A DNA stretch of 33,478 nucleotides from Myxococcales bacterium. GTDB lineage: Bacteria > Myxococcota_A > Polyangia > Polyangiales > Houyiibacteriaceae. A program made the position numbers and the translations under genes. Below are positions 18,074-24,446 of this stretch, piece by piece. How positions within the stretch are numbered: position 1 is the first letter of the stretch; each line of letters starts with the position of its first letter. The stretch lies in assembly GCA_019637115.1 (NCBI GenBank), contig JAHBWH010000084.1, forward strand, positions 1 to 33,478, given 5' to 3'. Below the pieces are notes generated by a model, which saw only the letters and a list, made by a program, of their open reading frames with translations, made no database searches and was not told the DNA's origin.

Positions 18074-18643
18074 ATGGCGGATGCGGCGCCCAAGCTGGCC
18101 ACGACGGCCGACCTCGCCGAGCTCGAAGGTCGCTTCGAGGTGCTGGGCGGCGCCCTCGTCGAGAAGGTCGCGCCCTCCTTCGAGCACTCCGACGCTCAAG
18201 CGGGCGGCGTCGCGTTCCTCCGCGCGAGCTTCCACCATGGCGGTGGCGGAGGTGGTCCGGGCGGTTGGTGGATCGTCTCGGAGTGCGAGATCGAGCTCGA
18301 GGCGCACGAGGTCTTCGTCCCCGACCTGGTCGGCTGGCGACGGCGTCACGTCCCCGCGCGGCCGACGGGGCGTCCCATCCGCGTGCGGCCAGATTGGGTC
18401 TGCGAGATCCTCGCGCCGAGCAACGCCCGCAACGACCTCGTCCACAAGCTCCGCGCCTACTTGCGCGCCGGCGTGCCCCACTATTGGCTCGTCGACCCCG
18501 ACGAAGAAGTGCTCACGGTCTATCGCCACGCAGGGAGCGGCTACGTGCTCGCCCTGACGGCGACGCGGGACGAGCTCGTGCGGGCCGAGCCTTTCGCGGA
18601 AGTCGAGCTCCCCGTGGGGGTATTCTTCGGCGCGGAGCTCTGA
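18074..18643 (+). CDS. Second Uma2-family (DUF820) nuclease-fold protein
   Basis: Encodes 189 residues from ATG 18074; the open frame upstream overlaps the FAD gene and is not family-like. It is a paralogue of 13307-13888: GGWWIVSECEIELE, VPDLVGWRRRH, RPDWVCEILAPSNARNDLVH, KLRAYLRAGVPHYWLVDPDE and a C-terminus VELPVGVFFGAEL align closely. By eye, about half the C-terminal residues are identical. A Gly/His-rich stretch (SFHHGGGGGGPGGWW) sits before the first strand. The catalytic-type Asp, Glu and Lys are kept. The biological role is unknown. The gene is single and followed by a hairpin. Confidence 0.88.
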   Translation: MADAAPKLATTADLAELEGRFEVLGGALVEKVAPSFEHSDAQAGGVAFLRASFHHGGGGGGPGGWWIVSECEIELEAHEVFVPDLVGWRRRHVPARPTGRPIRVRPDWVCEILAPSNARNDLVHKLRAYLRAGVPHYWLVDPDEEVLTVYRHAGSGYVLALTATRDELVRAEPFAEVELPVGVFFGAEL

Positions 18644-18644
18644 C

Positions 18645-18659
18645 ACCGTCGAGGACGGT
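18645..18659 (+). terminator. Short hairpin just after the second Uma2 gene
   Basis: ACCGTC, loop GAG, GACGGT begins one base after the stop codon. It is a perfect 6-bp GC-rich stem without a T-run, possibly a weak terminator or mRNA end protector. Confidence 0.35.
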
Positions 18660-18679
18660 CTGGAGTACGCGACCGGCGG

Positions 18680-18697
18680 GGGTCATTCGAACGACCC
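18680..18697. promoter_or_regulatory. Near-perfect 18-bp palindrome, operator-like
   Basis: GGGTCATTCGAACGACCC matches its own reverse complement at 16 of 18 positions and is centred on TTCGAA. It lies about 95 bases before the helical protein gene at 18791. It could be a repressor site or part of a hairpin; no regulator is identified. Confidence 0.35.
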
Positions 18698-18790
18698 GCG
18701 ATGGAGTGGGCGGTCAGCTCCATCAACGATCGCAGCTCGCGGAACGCGAGCCGGCTCGAAAGGCGTGGCCGGGTGTACTACGCCGCGCGC

Positions 18791-19708
18791 ATGAGACGCG
18801 AAGAGACCCTCCGCAGCGAAGACCTCCGCGACGCCCTCGACGAGGCGCTCCGGGGCACGTCCGAGCGCCTCGAGATGCTCCTCTCGCGCCACGGCGGTCT
18901 GCCCGCGCCGCGGCCCAACTCGCGCCTTGCCGCCGCCTTCGGGGAGGCGCTCGCCGCGCACGGCGCCGCGGGCGTCGCGCTCGCCCGGCGGCTCGCCGAG
19001 GTCGAGGCCGACGAAGAGGAGCGCGAGGCCTTCTTGGCAGTCGCCGCCGTCTTCGCCGTGTGCGCGCTCGAGCGGCGCGGCGATCTGCGCGCCCGCGACG
19101 CGCGCCTGCTCGACGACACCCTCGCGCGCCTCGCCGCCGACCCGCGGCGTGTGGTGCGCATCGGCGTGACCGAGGCGCTCACCGACGACGCGAGCCGGAA
19201 TCGCGCCGACCTGCTCGTCGCGCGCACGGCAGCGTGGATGGAGTCCGAGTGGGGCGAGGAGCGCTTCGCGCGTGAGCTGCGCTTCGGCGCCTGCGCCACG
19301 ACGCTCGAGGTGCTCACCGACCGCAACGTGCTCAGCGCGCTGCACGACCCCGCCCCGCTCTTTGCGCTCCTCGACCACGCGGTCGAAGCCCTGGAGACCG
19401 CCCCCCGCGCCGCCGAGCGCTCCGCCGCGCGCCGTCGTTTGCTCAACGCGCTTGCGCCCGCGCTCGAGGCGATCGTCCCCGCCGTCCGCGGCGCCGCGCC
19501 CTGGTTCGCGGGCCGCTGCGAGCGCCTCCAGCACCCGGACCTCCGCGAGGCCGTCGGGCGCGCGCTCGACCGGCTGCGCGGGGCGAAGCTGGGCGCGAGC
19601 GAGCTCGCCGCGCTCGAGTCCGCCCTCGCGGCGTCGCGGCCGCCCCCGCGCGACCCGACCCGCGCGAAGGATCCGCGCTCCCGCGGCCGCCGCGGCAAGC
19701 GCGGCTGA
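18791..19708 (+). CDS. Unrecognised all-helical protein, HEAT-like by appearance
   Basis: Encodes 305 residues from ATG 18791; the open frame back to 18701 has an unlikely Ser/Arg-rich lead. The sequence is a run of amphipathic helices such as LRSEDLRDALDEALRGTSER, REAFLAVAAVFAVCALERRG, LLDDTLARLAADPRRVVRIG, VTEALTDDASRNRADLLVAR, LFALLDHAVEALETA and HPDLREAVGRALDRLRG, with 30-40 residues between similar elements. This resembles alpha-solenoid proteins, but no repeat is strict enough to call. The end is a basic tail (SRGRRGKRG). No signal peptide, membrane segment or catalytic motif is seen, so it is probably a cytoplasmic scaffold. Codon use is normal for the window. It converges on the CBS gene. 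Confidence 0.7.
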   Translation: MRREETLRSEDLRDALDEALRGTSERLEMLLSRHGGLPAPRPNSRLAAAFGEALAAHGAAGVALARRLAEVEADEEEREAFLAVAAVFAVCALERRGDLRARDARLLDDTLARLAADPRRVVRIGVTEALTDDASRNRADLLVARTAAWMESEWGEERFARELRFGACATTLEVLTDRNVLSALHDPAPLFALLDHAVEALETAPRAAERSAARRRLLNALAPALEAIVPAVRGAAPWFAGRCERLQHPDLREAVGRALDRLRGAKLGASELAALESALAASRPPPRDPTRAKDPRSRGRRGKRG

Positions 19709-19740
19709 TGTATCCGCTTCTTGGGCCGGGTTGCACGCCG

Positions 19741-19757
19741 ACCGCCTCGCCGGCGGT
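19741..19757. terminator. Stem-loop between convergent helical-protein and CBS genes
   Basis: ACCGCC, loop TCGCC, GGCGGT is a perfect 6-bp stem 32 bases after the helical-protein stop; a competing GCCGG/CCGGC stem overlaps it. There is no T-run. Weak terminator candidate. Confidence 0.3.
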
Positions 19758-19916
19758 TACCGGCTGATTGCGCGCCAGACGGGGGAGGCCGTCGTCGACC
19801 CATCACCACTGTCCCACGAGCCTCCGCTCGCTGCGCGCCGTCCAGTAGGGCGGCTCGCGCGAAGACGGCTGAGCTTCTTTTCCGCGAGACGCCGATGACG
19901 TTCTGACGCGGCCGAC

Positions 19917-20336
19917 TCAGAGGCTTCGCGCGAGGTACTCGAGGAGGTCGTGCTCGGTCACGATCCCGACGAGCGTGCCGTCGGCCTCGACCACGGGGAA
20001 GCAGCCGAAGCGGTTGCGGACCAGCTTGGTGGCGGCCTCGCGAATGGTGGTGTCGGGCGAGATGGTCGCCACATCCCGCGTCATCACGCTCGCGACGAAC
20101 TTGTCCTGGAGGCGCTGCTCGATGCGCGCCTGGACCATCTTGGACGGGTCGATCTCGGCCGCGGAGAGGCGCAGCAGGTCGCGGTGGGTGATGAGGCCGA
20201 CGAGCTTGTCACCGTCCACCACCGGCAGGTGGCGGATGTGCCGGCTCTCCATGTCCTCCAGGATCGAGGCGAGGTTGTCCTCTTCCCGCAGGACCGCGAG
20301 CTTCGTGGTCATGATGTCACGGACCGTATCAGTCAT
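19917..20336 (-). CDS. CBS-domain pair protein
   Basis: Encodes 139 residues made of two CBS motifs and little else. The first covers about 4-60 (VRDIMTTKLAVLREEDNLAS, HIRHLPVVDGDKLVGLITHR). The second covers about 80-138 (VASVMTRDVATISPDTTIRE, RFGCFPVVEADGTLVGIVTE). Such stand-alone pairs bind adenine nucleotides (AMP, ATP, SAM) and act as small regulatory modules on partner proteins. The partner cannot be told from the context, since neighbours on both sides are unrelated. A GAGGAG ribosome site lies 7 bases before the ATG. Confidence 0.92.
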   Translation of the reverse strand: MTDTVRDIMTTKLAVLREEDNLASILEDMESRHIRHLPVVDGDKLVGLITHRDLLRLSAAEIDPSKMVQARIEQRLQDKFVASVMTRDVATISPDTTIREAATKLVRNRFGCFPVVEADGTLVGIVTEHDLLEYLARSL

Positions 20337-20416
20337 GGGGGCGCTCCTCGGGCGGAGCCTACCATCAACTCCGCGGCAGGTGCGACTCGCGCCCGACGTG
20401 TCGTACTCCTCCGACG

Positions 20417-20486
20417 GTCATCGGACTCGGCCACCCCCAGGACTCGGACTCGGACTGGACTCGGACCGGACTCGGACCGGAACCGG
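20417..20486. repeat. One GTCATCGGACTCG 13-mer followed by GGACTC/GGACC repeats
   Basis: The 13-mer at 20417-20429 is the exact reverse complement of the unit arrayed at 32803-32880. From 20440 a mixed array of GGACTC and GGACC units follows, ending GGAACCGG. It lies between the CBS gene and the stop of the lysozyme-like lipoprotein (both minus strand). Confidence 0.7.
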
Positions 20487-20501
20487 TCGCGAGCCGAACT
20501 C

Positions 20502-22025
20502 TCAGCGCCGCCGGCGGCGCAGCGCGAGCAGCGCCAGCATCGGCGCGAGCCCGAGCGGGCTCGCGCCCCCCGCCGCGCAGCCCCCGACCGCCATGCCGTC
20601 CACACTCGGCCGCTCGGTGCCCGCGTCGTCGCTCGGCGGGGCGGGCGTGAGCGTCTCGTCCGCGGGCGGGCAGACGGGGTCGACGCCGTCGCAGTCCTGG
20701 TCGATCCCATCTTCGCAGATGTCCTCGGCGCCCGGATGGATGAGCGGGTCGTCGTCGTCGCAATCGACGCTCGAGTTGTGGCCGTCACCATCGCGATCGG
20801 TCGGGCCGTCGACGCACTCGCCATCCGCACAGGTCTGCGGGCAGGCCTCGCGCTCGATGCGCCCGTCGACGCAGCGGTGTCGGTCGTCCCCCTCGCATGC
20901 CCAGGGGGCGCCGATGCCGGCCGGGCAGCTCGCGGCCAGCACCGTGACACGGACCTGAAGCTGCGCGTCGCCCGGCATCGAGAACCAGGTCACGCCCTCG
21001 CGGACGAGGTTGAAGAATTGCGCGTAGTCGCCGGCCGCCGCGGGGGCGCGCACGGTGAACGCGAAGCGCCCCGTCCCCCCGGGGGCGACGACCTGGTCGA
21101 CCGTCGCCGCGCGGCTGCTCGACACCCAATCCGGCCCCGCGAGCGGGCTCGCGACGTCGCGCGGCTCCGTGGTGCCGAGGAAGACCTCGCCCGGGCGCCA
21201 GGTCTCGGTGCCTGCGTTGCGCATCTCGATGAAGCCCGCGCGCTCCTCGCCGGGCATCAGCTCGAAGGGATCACGGGCGAGCGGGAAGCTCTGGCTCACA
21301 TAGGCGGCGGCGAAGCCCGCGCCCGGTCCGACGTTCCAGAAGTCCGCGCCCATCTCGCCGTGCACACCCACGGTGTTGTCGCGGTAGTGGTTGTAGCGCT
21401 GCGTCCAACACGAGTACGTCGGCCGGCAGCCGTTGTAGTAGTGGACGACGGTGCGCATCCACGGGTCCCAGCGGTCGTTGCCAATCCGGACGCCGTTCAT
21501 CCAAGCGATGGCCTGGGCGCGGTTGGTGACGCTCGGGACGTAGGTCGAGCGCACGAGCATGTTGGTCACGAAGTCGACCGCCGCCTCGACGTTGCCCGCG
21601 ATGCTGAGGATGCGCGTGCCCTCGCGCCGCAGCGTGTCGTCGTACGTGCCAGCGTCGAACTGGAACATCCCGAGCCCACCCTGGCGCAGGTGGCACGGAC
21701 CATCCCCCGCGCCCGCGACCACCGGCCCGCCCCCACAGTCCGCGCTGTTCGGTCCCTGGCAGGCCCACGTCAGCTCCGACCAGCAGTGGCTCATGCGGGT
21801 CTCGGCGTCGGCGATGCCCGCGAGGAGCCAGCCTTGGGTGATCCCGCTGGCCGCCGCGGCGTCTCGGATTTGCCCAGCGCGAACCCGGCGCTGCGCTGGG
21901 GTCAGCATCGAGTGGATGGCGCCGACGCCTTCGGGCGCGTCCTCCCACTCGATGGGCGGGGTGTCCGCCGCGCATCCCACGAGGGTCAGGGCGAGGGCAA
22001 GGAGGCGAAGACCGAGGGCGCGCAT
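20502..22025 (-). CDS. Lysozyme-like lipoprotein with NBR1-type Ig domain, MopE motif and MYXO-CTERM-like tail
   Basis: Encodes 507 residues from ATG 22025; the open frame upstream is not protein-like. The signal MRALGLRLLALALTLVGC has a lipobox. Residues about 45-230 look like a lysozyme/transglycosylase fold (GWLLAGIADAETRMSHCWSE with a candidate catalytic Glu, GGLGMFQFDAGTYDDTLRRE, NGVRIGNDRWDPWMRTVVHY). Residues about 255-375 match the Ig-like domain of NBR1 type (RAGFIEMRNAGTETWRPGEV, FAFTVRAPAAAGDYAQFFNL, VREGVTWFS). A Cys-rich link, then a MopE segment (DRDGDGHNSSVDCDDDDPLI, GIDQDCDGVDPVC), leads to the end GGCAAGGASPLGLAPMLALL plus ALRRRRR, which resembles the MYXO-CTERM sorting signal. 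Having both a lipobox and this tail is unusual. Cell-wall cutting is inferred from the fold only. Confidence 0.85.
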   Translation of the reverse strand: MRALGLRLLALALTLVGCAADTPPIEWEDAPEGVGAIHSMLTPAQRRVRAGQIRDAAAASGITQGWLLAGIADAETRMSHCWSELTWACQGPNSADCGGGPVVAGAGDGPCHLRQGGLGMFQFDAGTYDDTLRREGTRILSIAGNVEAAVDFVTNMLVRSTYVPSVTNRAQAIAWMNGVRIGNDRWDPWMRTVVHYYNGCRPTYSCWTQRYNHYRDNTVGVHGEMGADFWNVGPGAGFAAAYVSQSFPLARDPFELMPGEERAGFIEMRNAGTETWRPGEVFLGTTEPRDVASPLAGPDWVSSSRAATVDQVVAPGGTGRFAFTVRAPAAAGDYAQFFNLVREGVTWFSMPGDAQLQVRVTVLAASCPAGIGAPWACEGDDRHRCVDGRIEREACPQTCADGECVDGPTDRDGDGHNSSVDCDDDDPLIHPGAEDICEDGIDQDCDGVDPVCPPADETLTPAPPSDDAGTERPSVDGMAVGGCAAGGASPLGLAPMLALLALRRRRR

Positions 22026-22130
22026 GGAGCGCCGTTCACTGCAACCGCCGCACCAACCGAAAGGCGCGGATCTGCGGACCGCGATCGCGACACCATGGCA
22101 CGTTCTGGAGATATTGTTGGTCCGCGATCC

Positions 22131-22146
22131 AATGATCTCAATCATT
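22131..22146. promoter_or_regulatory. Inverted repeat AATGAT-CTCA-ATCATT
   Basis: A perfect 6-bp inverted repeat with a 4-base spacer sits in an unusually A/T-rich patch of the divergent gap 22026-22373, between the lysozyme-like lipoprotein (minus) and the PAS-GGDEF gene (plus). It is operator-like. The rest of the 348-base gap shows no gene. Confidence 0.4.
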
Positions 22147-22373
22147 TGCGAGTGCGCGAGCTCGTCCGCCGTCTTGTCGCGGACGTCCAAGTTCCGGTCG
22201 ACCGTGTGGGTCCCAGATGCCCAAATGGAAGGAGGTGAACGGGACAGCCGACCACGACCCGCGAGTCCCCTCCCGCGGAGGTTGCGAGCGAGCCGCGCAA
22301 TCTCCGCGCAGCCCCCCGTGAGCGCGCGCACATCGCGCAACGGCGTTCGCTGAGAGCGCAAGAAAACACGGTC

Positions 22374-23318
22374 ATGTCACGCAAAGCCCCCATGGCACGC
22401 GGCATGCTTGGCAACGAGAGCATGTGGGGATGCAGTGAAGATGAGCCCAAGGTTTCCCGGTCACTCCTCGAGGGGATCGTGGCGCACGCGCCAGACGCGA
22501 TCTTCGTGGTGGACGAGCAGGGTCTGATCGTTCTCGCCAACGCGGCGGCGGCGCGGCTCTTCCGCGCGTCCGAGGAGGAGCTGGTTGGCCTCTGCGTGGA
22601 CGAGCTCGTCCCGGAGGCCTACCGCGCGCAGCACTCGCTGCATCGCGCAGCGTTCATGCAGCGCCCGAAGGCGCGCTCCATGGGGTCGGACTCCCGGGTG
22701 CCGGCGCTACGTCGAGACGGCACCGAGGTGATCGTCGAGGCCGCGCTCAACAGCATCCGCACGCCGGGTCGCACCTACGTGGTCGCCATCCTCCGTGACG
22801 TCACCGCCCGCGTCCAAGAGGAGGAGCGGCTCCGCTGGCTGAGCGCCCACGATGGCCTGACCGGCCTCTACAACCGCGCGCACTTCGAGGCCGAGGTCTC
22901 GCGGCTGGCGGCTGGCCGTATCGAGCCAGTGAGCGTCGTCGTCATCGACATCGACGATCTCAAGACGACGAACGACACGCACGGCCACGCCGCTGGCGAC
23001 CAGCAACTCCGGCGGCTCGCCGCGGTCCTACGCACCGCCTTCCGGGCCGACGACATCGTCGCGCGCACGGGAGGCGACGAGTTCGTCGTGCTCCTCCCCG
23101 GCGTCGAGCCGAAGGAGCGCGATCAGGCAGTGCATCGCTTCCTCGAAGATCTCGATCGGCAGAACGAGGTCGCCGCCCGACCTCTCCGGGCCTCCATCGG
23201 GGTGGCCACCGCGAAGCGGGCGAAGGCGCTCTCCACCGCCATCCGCGCCGCGGACGAGCGGATGTACGCGGCCAAGCGCAAGCGCAAGACGATCTCGTCG
23301 TCCGAGATCGTCCTCTGA
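22374..23318 (+). CDS. PAS-GGDEF protein, probable diguanylate cyclase
   Basis: Encodes up to 314 residues. ATG 22374 gives the longest form but has no Shine-Dalgarno; ATG 22422 (MWGCSEDEPKV) is an alternative that keeps all domains. A PAS domain covers about 27-150 (LEGIVAHAPDAIFVVDEQGL, TYVVAILRDVTARVQEEERL). The GGDEF domain follows (RLRWLSAHDGLTGLYNRAHF, VVVIDIDDLKTTNDTHGHAA), with GGDEF at 233-237 and an intact inhibitory-site RxxD at 224-227, so it should make cyclic di-GMP and be feedback-inhibited by it. There is no EAL domain and no membrane segment; it is a cytoplasmic sensor whose PAS ligand is unknown. The C-terminus is basic. Confidence 0.93.
   Translation: MSRKAPMARGMLGNESMWGCSEDEPKVSRSLLEGIVAHAPDAIFVVDEQGLIVLANAAAARLFRASEEELVGLCVDELVPEAYRAQHSLHRAAFMQRPKARSMGSDSRVPALRRDGTEVIVEAALNSIRTPGRTYVVAILRDVTARVQEEERLRWLSAHDGLTGLYNRAHFEAEVSRLAAGRIEPVSVVVIDIDDLKTTNDTHGHAAGDQQLRRLAAVLRTAFRADDIVARTGGDEFVVLLPGVEPKERDQAVHRFLEDLDRQNEVAARPLRASIGVATAKRAKALSTAIRAADERMYAAKRKRKTISSSEIVL
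22393..22408 (+). promoter_or_regulatory. Possible sigma-54 type promoter
   Basis: TGGCAC, five bases, ATGCT matches the -24/-12 consensus TGGCAC-N5-TTGCW with one mismatch. It lies inside the 5' end of the longest PAS-GGDEF frame and would favour the later start at 22422, which would be almost leaderless. A chance match is quite possible. Confidence 0.25.
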
Positions 23319-23808
23319 GCGCTCGCCCCTCGCGGCTTCTGCGCCGCCGCGCCGGCCTCTCCGTGTGAACTTCGTGACAGCCTCATCGACGGGGAGGACA
23401 CGCCCCGCCACACGGGCGCGCTCGCGCTCCCGGTGCCACGAGGCTCGGACGACGGCGCTTCACTCCCGGATTCGTGCGAGCGACCTGGGACGGCGAAGCG
23501 CGCCCGGTGCCTTCTGACGTTCGATGGACATCACGCCAAGAAATTGAAAGTAGGGTCGGAGGCGAGCGCCGTCGTGAGCTGCGCGCACGACAGCGCTCGC
23601 AGGGTTCGACGTGCGCGAGGTGGCGACGTCCCGTGTCGAGGGTGCGGCGGTCTTCCGGAAGGGGGATGGGGGTTGCCCGTTCCGCGCTGAGGCGCTTCGC
23701 TCGGCAGACGGGTGACAGGACGCGAGCACGTAAAAGGACGCGGACTTGGTCCCGGCTTCGGTTCCGTCTCCGACTCCGCAACGCTGCAGGTACGCGCGCG
23801 TGCCCGTC

Positions 23809-23844
23809 CGCGTCCACGTGCGCGTGCGCGTCCACGTGCGCGTG
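23809..23844. repeat. Two perfect tandem copies of an 18-mer
   Basis: CGCGTCCACGTGCGCGTG occurs at 23809-23826 and again at 23827-23844, with partial versions on both sides. Being a multiple of 6, it resembles a further-evolved hexamer array. Confidence 0.85.
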
Positions 23845-23934
23845 CGCGACCACAAATGTCCGCAGGCGTTTCGCGAGGGGTAGAGGCGCGAGAGCCCTCA
23901 CCATGGAGAAACGCGGCTTCGTCTCGCGACTCGG

Positions 23935-24034
<100 letters not shown>

Positions 24035-24080
24035 CACGAGGCGCCGACGCGCCGACGCCGACGTGGCCGCCGACGCGACC

Positions 24081-24247
24081 CTATCGCCGCGGATGAAGCA
24101 GCCGGTACGTCGTCGCGCCCACCCGGTCGACCAGCTCGAGCGCTTGCTCGACCTGCGCGCCGTCCGCGTAGCCCCAGCGCCCGATGATGTGCAGCGCCGT
24201 CCGCGTCTCGTACGCCGACCCGAGCGCCGTCTCGAGCCGCAGCCGCC
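24081..24247 (-). pseudogene. 3' end of a four-helix-bundle (TIGR02436-type, S23-like) protein gene
   Basis: Read on the minus strand, about 54 codons before the TAG at 24083-24081 give RRLRLETALGSAYETRTALH, IIGRWGYADGAQVEQALELV and DRVGATTYRLLHPRR. This matches the C-terminal half of the four-helix-bundle family often seen in myxobacteria and planctomycetes and in rRNA intervening sequences (GSAYE, WGY and DRV marks). A stop codon lies in frame five codons upstream of the match, so the N-terminal helices and the start are gone. The break is at about 24247-24262, exactly where the neighbouring + strand fragment begins. Confidence 0.7.
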
Positions 24248-24381
24248 GATTGTCCGACGGCTACGCCGACTGCCGCTCCTGCGCCGCCAACGGGTTCTGT
24301 GGCTGGTGCGACGGCGTCTGCGTCAACGACACCACGACTTCGTGCGAGGGCATCATCCGCAGTCCGTCCGCCTGCATGTGA
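24247..24381 (+). pseudogene. 3' end of a Cys-rich (PSI/plexin-repeat-like) protein gene
   Basis: The frame ending at TGA 24379-24381 reads DCRSCAANGFCGWCDGVCVN then TTTSCEGIIRSPSACM. The spacing CxxC, five residues, CGWC, three residues, C is that of a PSI (plexin) repeat, found at the ends of some secreted myxobacterial proteins. Sequence before about 24250 in this frame is antisense to the four-helix remnant, so the 5' part is missing. A tiny real gene from ATG 24184 is possible but would have no signal peptide, which is unlikely for a Cys-rich protein. Confidence 0.6.
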
Positions 24382-24432
24382 CATCTCTCGTGTGTCCGGA
24401 ATTTTCTCCCATACATGCACCGCTGGTGCCGG

Positions 24433-24438
24433 TATGAT
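24433..24438 (+). promoter_or_regulatory. Candidate -10 box TATGAT for the ferredoxin-reductase-globin gene
   Basis: TATGAT ends 8 bases before ATG 24447, in a locally A/T-richer patch, with no Shine-Dalgarno and no clear -35. This suggests a very short or absent leader. Confidence 0.4.
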
Positions 24439-24446
24439 GGCTGGCG

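Noticed and set aside
24184-24246. N-terminal part of a small gene MMCSAVRVSYADPSAVSSRS joined to the PSI-like fragment
   Set aside because: This stretch is exactly antisense to the four-helix-bundle remnant, which has clear family similarity, and it is no signal peptide.
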